Assembly (NCBI RefSeq): GCF_028736115.1
Contig: NZ_CP117877.1
Coordinates: 3,286,001 to 3,350,000, forward strand
Source: Mucilaginibacter sp. KACC 22063
GTDB taxonomy: Bacteria; Bacteroidota; Bacteroidia; Sphingobacteriales; Sphingobacteriaceae
DNA: 64,000 bases
Direction: 5' to 3'
The notes beneath the pieces are model-generated. The model was not told the DNA's origin and did not search any database. It saw only the letters and a list, made by a program, of their open reading frames with translations. Shown piece by piece: positions 25,837-33,514 of this stretch (position 1 is the stretch's first letter; each line of letters opens with the position of its first letter). The translations under genes were made by a program, and so were the position numbers.

Positions 25837-26814
25837 ATGAAGATACTGGTAATCAGGTTTAGCTCAATGGGCGATATTATTTACACCACGCCTGTGGTGC
25901 GTTGTCTCAAAAAGCAGTTACCCGATGCCGAAATTCATTTTCTTACAAAACCTGCTTTCAGATATATCTATGATGCCAATCCTTACCTGGATAAACTGTT
26001 GCTTTTAAAAGATAAGCTTGGCGATACTATTGCTGAAATCAAAAAAGAAAAATACGATTACATCATTGATCTGCACAGCAACCTGCGTACCGCCATTATC
26101 AAATTACGCACGGGGGTTCAGTCGTCAACCTATAAAAAGCAGCGCATTAAAAAATGGCTAAGTTTAAAGTTTAACTTAAAGTTAGTACCTCTAACACATT
26201 TGGTAGACAGGTATTTAGAAACAGTTAAATTCTTAAATGTAACCAACGATAGCCAGTCGATAGATTATTATATCAAGGGTAGTTATCAGCTTTCTGACCT
26301 GCTACCAGAAACTCATCAAAATGGTTATGTGGCTTTTGTGATCGGCGCTACCCATTTCACCAAACGCATGCCTAATGACAAGATCATCAGCATTTGCAGG
26401 CAAATAAATTATCCTGTTGTACTGCTCGGCGGCGAAGACGTAAAAGCTAATGGGGAAGTGATAACTCAGGCGCTTGGTAATAAGGTCTACAATGCTTGTG
26501 GTATTACCTCGCTTGATCAATCGGTGTATCTGGTGGCTAACGCCATCAGCATAATTGGATTCGACACAGGACTTACGCATATTGCCGAAGCATTTAATAA
26601 GCCAATTGTATCTGTTTGGGGTGGTACCGTACCAGAATTATTGGGAGTGCAGCCATACCATGTTGAAAAAGTGCTGGTGGCAGGTATAGATCTGCCATGC
26701 AGGCCTTGTTCAAAATTTGGATTAGGCCACTGCCCGCTTGGCCATTTTAAATGTATGAATGATATGCCCGAAGAACCGATCATTAATTTTGCCAATAACA
26801 CGATATCTTCATAA
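25837..26814 (+). CDS. Glycosyltransferase family 9 (heptosyltransferase-like)
   Basis: A 325-residue GT-B enzyme, probably transferring heptose from ADP-heptose to the LPS core on the inner face of the inner membrane. The start MKILVIRFSSMGDIIYTTPV is the GT9 signature; the C-terminal half has the donor-binding GFDTGLTHIAEAF and a late Cys-rich stretch (LPCRPCSKFGLGHC). The gene begins directly after the rfaE2 stop, which supports ADP-heptose as donor. The exact acceptor is unknown. Confidence 0.88.
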   Translation: MKILVIRFSSMGDIIYTTPVVRCLKKQLPDAEIHFLTKPAFRYIYDANPYLDKLLLLKDKLGDTIAEIKKEKYDYIIDLHSNLRTAIIKLRTGVQSSTYKKQRIKKWLSLKFNLKLVPLTHLVDRYLETVKFLNVTNDSQSIDYYIKGSYQLSDLLPETHQNGYVAFVIGATHFTKRMPNDKIISICRQINYPVVLLGGEDVKANGEVITQALGNKVYNACGITSLDQSVYLVANAISIIGFDTGLTHIAEAFNKPIVSVWGGTVPELLGVQPYHVEKVLVAGIDLPCRPCSKFGLGHCPLGHFKCMNDMPEEPIINFANNTISS

Positions 26815-26823
26815 GTTTAGGTA

Positions 26824-27447
26824 ATGAAACACATATTCTTTTTACTGTTAACGTTTCTTACTGTTAATGCCTACGCCCAAAAGTTTGGCTATTCTTTTAA
26901 AATAGGCGGTGGCATAGCATCACAAACTACTAATAACAAAGATGTTATAAACACTAACTCAATCAGAACTTTTAATATAGGCGGTATTGTCAAATACTAT
27001 CTCCCGCGTAACTGGATGCTGCAGGGCAGTATCAACTGGTCAAACAAAGGAGGCGAAGTTGTAGAAGATGCAATAACCACCACTACCCATATCAGCTATT
27101 TAGATATACCCGTTAATATTGCAAAAAAGTTTAAACTAACAGGGCTTGGCATTTTATATGCGGGTGCTGGCGGTTATTATGCCAACGCTTTAAAGGGGCA
27201 TTATGACTATCAAACGCCCAATAGCACGTCTTCCGAGAAATTAGAATTCGGAAACCAAAATTTTTTGCAACGAACAGACCTTGGCGTAAACTTTACCACA
27301 GGTTTAGAGATTGATAATGGCCTGCTTTTCGATTTGAGATATGCATTAGGATTAAAAAACTTAGCCACTCAGCCATTAAAAGATACAGGTACCAGCACTA
27401 TACATAACCGCTTTTTTTGTGTAAGCATAGGTTATGTTTTTAAATAA
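26824..27447 (+). CDS. Outer-membrane beta-barrel protein (PorT-like)
   Basis: A 207-residue protein with a signal peptide ending NAYAQ (about residue 19), followed by alternating beta strands with Gly turns (YSFKIGGGIASQT, YLPRNWMLQGSINWSNKG) and a final aromatic strand FCVSIGYVFK. This is the PorT-type outer-membrane barrel pattern of Bacteroidota. It sits 9 bases after the GT9 gene and 5 before sixA, so it belongs to the same operon; the link to LPS heptose is only positional. Confidence 0.8.
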   Translation: MKHIFFLLLTFLTVNAYAQKFGYSFKIGGGIASQTTNNKDVINTNSIRTFNIGGIVKYYLPRNWMLQGSINWSNKGGEVVEDAITTTTHISYLDIPVNIAKKFKLTGLGILYAGAGGYYANALKGHYDYQTPNSTSSEKLEFGNQNFLQRTDLGVNFTTGLEIDNGLLFDLRYALGLKNLATQPLKDTGTSTIHNRFFCVSIGYVFK

Positions 27448-27452
27448 CATCT

Positions 27453-27929
27453 ATGAAAAAGCTATTGATAATCAGGCATGCTAAAGCAGCACATGAGACC
27501 GAAAGCGGCGATTTTGCAAGGCCTTTGAAACACTCGGGTGAAAAAGACGCGAAACACCTGGCCAAAAAGCTGGAAAAGAAAGAAATTGTACCTGATAAAA
27601 TATACTCAAGTGATGCCTTAAGGGCTAAAACAACTGCCGAAATTATTGCTGACAAACTTGAACTTGCTGCTCCGGAACTGATCCATGACGTTTATGAAGC
27701 ATCGCAGGAAACCCTTGCCCGCATTGTAAGCAACTTTCCGGATGGTTACAACTTTTTAGCACTTGCAGGGCACAATCCCGGCTTAAGCTACCTGTTGACC
27801 TATTTAACAGGACAGTACTGCAATCTTGATACCAGCGGTGCTGCGCTGATTGAGCTTGATATTCACAGCTGGCAAATGGCCGCTTCCGATACAGGCAAGC
27901 TTAGCTGGTATTACGAGGCGGAAGATTAA
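27453..27929 (+). CDS. SixA-type histidine phosphatase
   Basis: A 158-residue histidine phosphatase superfamily protein. The catalytic RHAK is in LLIIRHAKAAHE (His 10), the acidic/His partner lies in LAGHNPGLS, and the middle shows the S-D-A-L-R-A-K-T pattern typical of SixA. SixA removes phosphate from phospho-histidine proteins; a distinct small-molecule substrate is also possible. It closes the polX-rfaE operon and overlaps convergent dprA by 4 bases. Confidence 0.88.
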   Translation: MKKLLIIRHAKAAHETESGDFARPLKHSGEKDAKHLAKKLEKKEIVPDKIYSSDALRAKTTAEIIADKLELAAPELIHDVYEASQETLARIVSNFPDGYNFLALAGHNPGLSYLLTYLTGQYCNLDTSGAALIELDIHSWQMAASDTGKLSWYYEAED

Positions 27930-29023
27930 TTAAGCGCATAGGTTTTACCAGGCATTGAGCGTATAAAGCCCTGCATTTCAAGATTGAGCAGATTCATGGT
28001 AAGCTGGCTTACAGGCATACCTACTTTCAAGGTCAGCTCGTCAATAGCAATACCGGCATCTGACCGTAAAATTTCCATTATTTGCCGCTCTTCGCTGCTT
28101 AAATCCATAGCTAATGATAACTGGCTTGGTTTTGCCACTGCTGCATCAGGCTTATCCCAGCCCATTAAATAGGCAACATCTGCCGCACAAGTAAGCAGGC
28201 TGGCCTTATGGTTGCGGATCAGAAAATTACAACCTTCAGAAAACTCATCATTTATGCGACCTGGAAACGCAAATACGTCACGATTATAAGAGTTAGCTAT
28301 TTCTGCTGTAATGAGCGTACCGCTCTTTATATTGGCCTCTATTACAATGGTAGCATCGGCAATACCGGCTACTATCCTATTCCTCGAAGGAAAATTCTCC
28401 CTATCTGGTATCACACCTGATGGATATTCAGTTAAAATGCCGCCATTTAGCAGCATCTTCTCTGCTGTACCCTTGTTCACTGCGGGATAGATCTGCTGTA
28501 GCCCATGCCCCAACACGCCAACGGTTTGCATATTATGTTTAAGCGCTTCTTTATGTGCAGCCACGTCAATGCCATGTGCTAATCCGCTTACTACCAAAAC
28601 ACCGTACTGGCTTAGTTCCTCTATTAAGTCGCGACAGAGCTGTTTACCGTACTCTGTAGGCTGCCTGGTACCAATTACACTGACTATACGCGGGTGGTTA
28701 AGATCCATTTTCCCTTTGGCGTACAGCAATACCGGGGCATCATGGCAAGCTTTAAGGCGTTTAGGATAAGCAGGATCGCTGTAAAACAGCACATCGATGT
28801 TATGCTTTTCAATAAATCCGATCTCTTCTTCAGCCCGTTTTAATGCGGCTTCAAAATCAAAAGCTTCTAAACGCTTAGGACCTATCCCAGGTACCCTGTC
28901 GAGCCGTTTAGGTACCATAGAGAACACATTTTCGGCACTGCCAGCATAAGCCAGCATAGACTTTGCAAGCACCGGTCCGGCATTTTTAATAAAGCTAAGG
29001 GCTATTTTATGGATAAGGGACAT
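27926..29023 (-). CDS. dprA: DNA processing protein DprA (Smf)
   Basis: Loads RecA onto incoming single-stranded DNA during natural transformation. The 365-residue protein has an N-terminal helix-hairpin-helix-like part (PGIGPKRLEAF), the Rossmann core with VSGLAHGIDVAAH, FPSRNRIVAGI and KSGTLITAEIA, and a C-terminal winged helix (DELTLKVGMPVSQLTMNLLNLE). Residue order and length are normal. The gene is transcribed towards the polX operon and starts next to the AT-rich region before the BlaI gene. Confidence 0.95.
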   Translation of the reverse strand: MSLIHKIALSFIKNAGPVLAKSMLAYAGSAENVFSMVPKRLDRVPGIGPKRLEAFDFEAALKRAEEEIGFIEKHNIDVLFYSDPAYPKRLKACHDAPVLLYAKGKMDLNHPRIVSVIGTRQPTEYGKQLCRDLIEELSQYGVLVVSGLAHGIDVAAHKEALKHNMQTVGVLGHGLQQIYPAVNKGTAEKMLLNGGILTEYPSGVIPDRENFPSRNRIVAGIADATIVIEANIKSGTLITAEIANSYNRDVFAFPGRINDEFSEGCNFLIRNHKASLLTCAADVAYLMGWDKPDAAVAKPSQLSLAMDLSSEERQIMEILRSDAGIAIDELTLKVGMPVSQLTMNLLNLEMQGFIRSMPGKTYALN

Positions 29024-29091
29024 AAGGCTTCTAAAATACAGCTATAATTAAAAAAGCCAATGCTATATCGCCTTAATATTTTCAGCTATAC

Positions 29092-29118
29092 AGCGCTTAA
29101 CCCCTACACTTAAGCGCT
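29092..29118. repeat. Perfect inverted repeat AGCGCTTAA-N9-TTAAGCGCT
   Basis: Nine-base arms, each containing the palindrome AGCGCT, are separated by 9 bases. It lies 74 bases upstream of dprA and 155 before the operator array. The rest of the 385-base gene-free stretch 29024-29408 is AT-rich apart from that array. Confidence 0.5.
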
Positions 29119-29272
29119 AATAACATAGTATTAAGGGCAAATAATCTATTTAACATAATGTTATTTAACCATATTCAAATAACTGTTTTTAGCATTTAAA
29201 TGAAGTTAATAAGCGATGTTGAAGCCAAAACTACAACAAGCCCTTATAAATCAATCATTTAAATAGAAGTAA

Positions 29273-29381
29273 ACTATAAAAATAGTAGACAAACTATGAA
29301 AATAGTAGCATTTTGCACCCTTCGAACTATAACAATAGTAGACGAACTACTAAAATAGTTATGTTAAACTATAGAAATAGT
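29273..29381. promoter_or_regulatory. Array of five ACTAT-N4-ATAGT palindromes (candidate BlaI-type operators)
   Basis: Palindromes start at 29273, 29293, 29326, 29346 and 29368, each 14 bases long. Four are perfect 5-base half-site pairs; the fourth has ACTAC in its left half. Start-to-start spacings are 20, 33, 20 and 22 bases, so sites 1-2 and 3-5 sit on nearly the same DNA face. The last overlaps where the -33 element of the following promoter should be. Autoregulation by the downstream repressor is inferred. Confidence 0.75.
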
Positions 29382-29395
29382 TGGGTATTTTAGGC

Positions 29396-29403
29396 TATTT
29401 TTG
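29396..29403 (+). promoter_or_regulatory. TAnnTTTG -7 box of the BlaI-type gene
   Basis: Perfect match TATTTTTG, ending 5 bases before the ATG at 29409, so a leaderless transcript is expected. It lies directly after the last palindrome. Confidence 0.65.
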
Positions 29404-29408
29404 CTTAA

Positions 29409-29858
29409 ATGAAAGAGCTAACTAAAGCTGAAGAGCAGGTAATGCAGATCCTCTGGCAGATTAAAGAGGGCATTGTAAAGGATGTATTGGCCCAAATGCC
29501 CGATCCTAAGCCTGCATACAACACCGTATCAACGGTTGTAAGAGTAATGGAGACCAAAGGCTTTCTCGGACACAAGGCTTATGGCAATTCGCATGTATAC
29601 TACCCGCTTATCAGCGAGCCGGAATACAAGAAATTCGCTTATGAAAAGCTGTTGAATGGTTATTTTAAGGGGTCAGTAAAGGAATTGATGGCTTACCTGG
29701 TTAAAGACAAGCAGATCAGCCTTAATGATATTGCTGAGCTGGTCGCCTCTCTCCCAGGCAACTCAGTTAAAGAATTTATTGCCTACATGGCACGCGAAAA
29801 GAAACTGGATGTTACTGATTTGGCAGAACTGATTTTACTTTCACAGAAAGGAAAGTAA
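29409..29858 (+). CDS. BlaI/MecI-family repressor with duplicated C-terminal module
   Basis: A 149-residue winged-helix regulator. Residues 1-75 show the BlaI pattern (LTKAEEQVMQILWQ; AYNTVSTVVRVMETKGFL; SHVYYPLIS). BlaI/MecI proteins are usually about 120-130 residues and end with one dimerisation module. Here the module occurs twice: residues 88-117 (GSVKELMAYLVKDKQISLND...) and 118-147 (NSVKEFIAYMAREKKLDVTD...), in exact 30-residue register. No BlaR1-type sensor protease, beta-lactamase or copper gene is adjacent; rsmG follows on the other strand. Five palindromes and a -7 box precede it, so autorepression is likely. The regulated system may lie elsewhere. Confidence 0.9.
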   Translation: MKELTKAEEQVMQILWQIKEGIVKDVLAQMPDPKPAYNTVSTVVRVMETKGFLGHKAYGNSHVYYPLISEPEYKKFAYEKLLNGYFKGSVKELMAYLVKDKQISLNDIAELVASLPGNSVKEFIAYMAREKKLDVTDLAELILLSQKGK

Positions 29859-29932
29859 TAAAATCAATATTTAAACTTTAAGTAGAGATAAGGATTGTAA
29901 CAATTTATAAAAAAGATCATTAGCTTAATAAG

Positions 29933-30562
29933 CTATTGTGCCTTAACGTAGATAACCTGCTTGGTATCAAAAAATTCACCGTCGAAATAGTCTTTCAGAT
30001 AGTATCGCTCTACCCTAAGTTTTGATTCGGCGATCTCCTGATCCAGGTCGCCGCCCTTTAAATACAAAATACCGCTGGGCAGCTTATTTTTAGATTGCTT
30101 GTTAAACTTATCTTTCACCCAGGGATAGAAGTCCTTAAGCTGTGTTACCGCGCGAGAAACCACAAAATCAAACTTACCCGGTACTTCTTCTGCCCTTTTA
30201 TGTTCGGCGCGAAGATTTTTAAGTTCCAGTGCTTTGGCCACTTCCTGCACTACTTTTATCTTTTTACCAATCGAATCCACCAACAGAAAATTGGTTTCAG
30301 GAAAAAGAATGGCCAGTGGTACGCCTGGAAAGCCGCCCCCTGTACCTACATCCAGTACAGTTTCGCCCGGTAAAAAGCCCATCACCTTGGCAATACCTAA
30401 CGAGTGCAGCACATGGCGCTCATAGAGCTGATCGATATCTTTTCTGGAAATTACATTGATCTGGCTGTTCCACTCTTCGTACAAACCTTGAAGTTTATCA
30501 AATTGCTGGCGTTGTTCAGGTGTTATCTCAGGAAAATATTGCTCTATCAGATCAGCGTTCAT
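29933..30562 (-). CDS. rsmG: 16S rRNA (guanine527-N7)-methyltransferase RsmG
   Basis: SAM-dependent methylation of 16S rRNA G527. The 209-residue protein shows the SAM site VLDVGTGGGFPGVPLAILFP, the upstream YEEWNSQINVISRKD and RHVLHSLG, and the VVSRAVTQLKDFYPW catalytic region. Length is normal. Its start overlaps the sigma factor gene by 11 bases, making it the third gene of a GT2-sigma-rsmG unit. Confidence 0.95.
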   Translation of the reverse strand: MNADLIEQYFPEITPEQRQQFDKLQGLYEEWNSQINVISRKDIDQLYERHVLHSLGIAKVMGFLPGETVLDVGTGGGFPGVPLAILFPETNFLLVDSIGKKIKVVQEVAKALELKNLRAEHKRAEEVPGKFDFVVSRAVTQLKDFYPWVKDKFNKQSKNKLPSGILYLKGGDLDQEIAESKLRVERYYLKDYFDGEFFDTKQVIYVKAQ

Positions 30563-31157
30563 TTTTGTTATGATGATTTATAATATTGCCTAATAGGTAC
30601 TTAGCCCTAAATAATTGCGCCTTAACTGTACCCAAAGGCAGGCTTAGCTGTTGTGCTATTTCTTCGTACGATAACTCGTCAAAATAACGCAGCATAATTA
30701 AGTTGCGGTAACGGGGCGGCAGGCCATCTACCAGTAGTTTAATTTCCTGTGTCTGCTCTTTTTTAATAGAAAACTCTTCCGGGTTCAGCGTATCTGCTTT
30801 GATTTGCAATGGGCGTTCGTCGCCTTCATCGTCAAGCATCCCATGTAACGACATGGTATTCAGCTTTTTCTTGCGGATAAAATCAATACAGTTATTAGTC
30901 GCCACCCTGAAAAGCCAGGTACTGAAAGCAAATTCGGGCTGGTATTTTTCTAACTTATCAAAGGCCTTTGCAAAGGTTTCAACAGTAAGATCCATTGCAT
31001 CTTCCTTGTTGTTCACCATTTTAAGCGCCATAAAATAAATGGAGTCTTTGTATCGCTGCATTAAGCTGGCGTACGCCTTCTGATCCCCCTCCCGCGCTTT
31101 CTGCACAAGCTGGAAATCATTTTTCGCATTTTCTGTGAAATTATGATTTACTTCCAT
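30552..31157 (-). CDS. ECF-family RNA polymerase sigma factor
   Basis: A 201-residue sigma-70 family factor with only regions 2 and 4. Region 2 covers about residues 23-98 (YKDSIYFMALKMVNNKEDAMDL and FSTWLFRVATNNCIDFIRKKK) and region 4 about 140-190 (LPPRYRNLIMLRYFDELSYEEIA then LGTVKAQLFRAK). No anti-sigma factor lies beside it; instead it overlaps a GT2 gene upstream (10 bases) and rsmG downstream. Its regulon and signal are unknown. Confidence 0.92.
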   Translation of the reverse strand: MEVNHNFTENAKNDFQLVQKAREGDQKAYASLMQRYKDSIYFMALKMVNNKEDAMDLTVETFAKAFDKLEKYQPEFAFSTWLFRVATNNCIDFIRKKKLNTMSLHGMLDDEGDERPLQIKADTLNPEEFSIKKEQTQEIKLLVDGLPPRYRNLIMLRYFDELSYEEIAQQLSLPLGTVKAQLFRAKYLLGNIINHHNKNER

Positions 31158-32338
31158 TTGCTTGTTTTAATTACTGACCCTATTAAACCAAATACGTTCA
31201 GATAAACGTAATATACAATATCTAAAAGTGGCAAAAACCACAACAAATCTTTTGCCTGAAAACGGATAAATTGCTTGCGGTAAACCAATATCTGCAAAAG
31301 CCAGCGTAAACCAAACAGGCCTGCAGCCGCGTAAACGGCAGGTTTAAAGAACAGGCAGACTATTAAAAGTCCGTAAAATAACAGCCCTGTCAATGCATCG
31401 GCGCTTAATAAGCGCTTGTGGCGGGCTTTATACATCTTGCCTGCCCCCATGTGCCTTCTTTTTTGCCTGAACCATGCGCCAAAACCGGCCTTTGGCTCAC
31501 TATACATAAAAGAATCGGGGTGTATTTCAATGGCGGCGTTCTGTGATGTAGCATTTTGATTTACAAACAGATCATCATCACCAGACATAATATGCATGTG
31601 CGAAGCAAAACCCTTTGCCTTAAAAAAAACGTCTTTGGTGTATGCCATATTACGCCCTACACCCATGTAAGCATTACCACGCAGTGCTGCAGAAAAATAA
31701 TTGATCGCCGTTTTTACTGTTTCAAACCTGATCAGTATATTAACCAGGCTACCGGTCTTATAATAAGGAGAATAACCTAAAATGATCTGATGCTCAGGAT
31801 TTTGAAATTGTGCTGCCATCCTCGCGATCCAGTTTTCTGATACCGGCTGACAGTCGGCATCGGTGAACAATAAATGATCATATTTTGCAGCTTTAATCCC
31901 CATGGTAACAGCAAATTTCTTCCCGGTTTTAAACTTGGCATGTTCTGTTACTCTTACAACCTTTAAATGTGAGTATTTGTGTTCAAATTGTTCAAGTATA
32001 TACTCTGAGTCATCAACCGAGCAATCATTTATTACAACAACCTCAAAAACAGGATATTGCTGCTCCAGGATATTGGGTAAATACTTGCTTAGGTTTTCCG
32101 CTTCGTTACGGGCGCTGATAATAACAGAAACAGGAAATTGCGCCTCATTAAGCTCTTCGGTTATGCGGTATGCGTTTAGCTTGTTATGGTAAACAAGCAG
32201 AAAGTAAATCTGAAATAAAAAGCTGATGCCCAGTAAGGCAGCAAGCACTTCTTGTAATTGTATATTCAAATCAGGAAAATATACGCAAAAATGTAAAAAA
32301 CGGTCAATATAACCGGCAGATGTGGAAAATAAACGCAT
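31148..32338 (-). CDS. Membrane glycosyltransferase, family 2
   Basis: A 396-residue GT-A enzyme anchored by one N-terminal helix (about residues 31-52) and two to three C-terminal helices. The catalytic domain has SVIISARNEAENL, the DxD-type FTDADCQP and an acidic SGDDDLFVNQ followed by WFRQKRRHM, the position of the Q/R-x2-R-W motif of processive synthases (here QKRRH). It may build an envelope polysaccharide or glycolipid; the acceptor is unknown. It is divergent from tgt with 41 bases between starts. Confidence 0.85.
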   Translation of the reverse strand: MRLFSTSAGYIDRFLHFCVYFPDLNIQLQEVLAALLGISFLFQIYFLLVYHNKLNAYRITEELNEAQFPVSVIISARNEAENLSKYLPNILEQQYPVFEVVVINDCSVDDSEYILEQFEHKYSHLKVVRVTEHAKFKTGKKFAVTMGIKAAKYDHLLFTDADCQPVSENWIARMAAQFQNPEHQIILGYSPYYKTGSLVNILIRFETVKTAINYFSAALRGNAYMGVGRNMAYTKDVFFKAKGFASHMHIMSGDDDLFVNQNATSQNAAIEIHPDSFMYSEPKAGFGAWFRQKRRHMGAGKMYKARHKRLLSADALTGLLFYGLLIVCLFFKPAVYAAAGLFGLRWLLQILVYRKQFIRFQAKDLLWFLPLLDIVYYVYLNVFGLIGSVIKTSKWK

Positions 32339-32361
32339 CCGTATAAACGGCTGAAAATGTT

Positions 32362-32369
32362 TATTTTTG
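32362..32369 (+). promoter_or_regulatory. TAnnTTTG -7 box of tgt
   Basis: Perfect match TATTTTTG, 10 bases before the tgt ATG. Confidence 0.6.
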
Positions 32370-32379
32370 CATCCTTAAA

Positions 32380-33510
32380 ATGAAATTTAGTCTAACAGCA
32401 CAAGATCCGATGTCAAAAGCCCGCGCAGGCGAGCTTACAACCGATCATGGAACCATACAAACGCCCATATTTATGCCTGTGGGTACTGCTGGTACTGTAA
32501 AAGCAGTGCATCAGCACGAATTAAAGGATGACATTAAGGCACAGATCATTCTTGGCAACACTTACCACCTGTATTTACGCCCCGGATTAGATACACTTGA
32601 AAAGGCGGGCGGCTTACATAAATTTATCGGCTGGGATACGCCCATCCTTACTGATAGTGGTGGTTACCAGGTATATTCACTCAGCGAAGTGCGCAAGATC
32701 AAAGAAGAAGGCGTTACCTTTCGCTCGCATATCGATGGCTCAAAACATTTGTTTACGCCAGAAAGCGCGATCGACATTCAGCGCACCATCGGCGGCGACA
32801 TCATTATGGCATTTGACGAATGTACGCCCTACCCATGCGAATACAACTACGCACGACGTTCTATTGAAATGACGCACCGCTGGCTTAAACGCTGCTGCGA
32901 CCGCTTTGATGGTACCGAAGGTAAATATGGCTACAGCCAAACACTGTTCCCTATTGTGCAAGGATCTGTTTACAAAGACCTTAGGATAAGATCAGCAGAG
33001 GTAATTGCATCTTTTGAGCGCGAGGGCAATGCTATAGGCGGCCTTTCAGTTGGCGAACCTGCCGAAGAAATGTACGCCATGACAGAATTGGTGTGCGACA
33101 TATTACCGCAGCAAAAACCGCGTTATTTAATGGGCGTAGGTACACCGGTTAACATTTTGGAAAACATTGCTTTAGGCGTTGACATGTTTGATTGCGTTAT
33201 GCCTACACGTAATGCCCGTAACGGCATGCTATTTACTAAAGACGGCATTATCAACATCAGGAACGAGAAATGGAAAACTGATTTCTCTCCGATTGAAGCT
33301 GATAGTGACTTATGGGTTGACCGCGAGCATACAAAAGCATATTTACGCCATTTGATAACTTCGGGCGAAATTTTGGGTGCACAGCTGGCCAGTTTACATA
33401 ACTTGCATTTTTATTTGTGGCTGGTTGGCCAGGCACGCGAAAAAATTATTTCAGGCGAGTTTTACGATTGGAAAAACATAATGGTAAAGCGCTTAGCACA
33501 GCGATTATAA
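32380..33510 (+). CDS. tgt: tRNA-guanine transglycosylase, lacking the zinc cysteines
   Basis: Exchanges G34 of certain tRNAs for the queuosine precursor. The 376-residue TIM-barrel protein has the catalytic regions ILTDSGGYQVYSL, FDECTPYP, GGLSVGEP and FDCVMPTRNARNG. The bacterial zinc site C-x-C-x2-C (in PLDPECDCYTC of E. coli) aligns with PIEADSDLWVD here, so the three cysteines are S309, L311 and D314, while the fourth ligand His is kept (H340 in LHNL). Flanking residues (KAYLRHL) are conserved. The enzyme is probably active but without structural zinc. It is followed by the LptF/G-type gene after 4 bases. Confidence 0.95.
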   Translation: MKFSLTAQDPMSKARAGELTTDHGTIQTPIFMPVGTAGTVKAVHQHELKDDIKAQIILGNTYHLYLRPGLDTLEKAGGLHKFIGWDTPILTDSGGYQVYSLSEVRKIKEEGVTFRSHIDGSKHLFTPESAIDIQRTIGGDIIMAFDECTPYPCEYNYARRSIEMTHRWLKRCCDRFDGTEGKYGYSQTLFPIVQGSVYKDLRIRSAEVIASFEREGNAIGGLSVGEPAEEMYAMTELVCDILPQQKPRYLMGVGTPVNILENIALGVDMFDCVMPTRNARNGMLFTKDGIINIRNEKWKTDFSPIEADSDLWVDREHTKAYLRHLITSGEILGAQLASLHNLHFYLWLVGQAREKIISGEFYDWKNIMVKRLAQRL

Positions 33511-33514
33511 TACA

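Noticed and set aside
29024-29408. Regular palindromes considered as a short CRISPR array
   Set aside because: The repeated unit is only 14 bases with internal symmetry, spacing is irregular (20-33 bases), and no cas genes are present; operators are the better reading.
29409-29858. BlaI gene read as half of a beta-lactam resistance locus
   Set aside because: No beta-lactamase, BlaR1 or penicillin-binding protein gene is adjacent; only the regulator is present.
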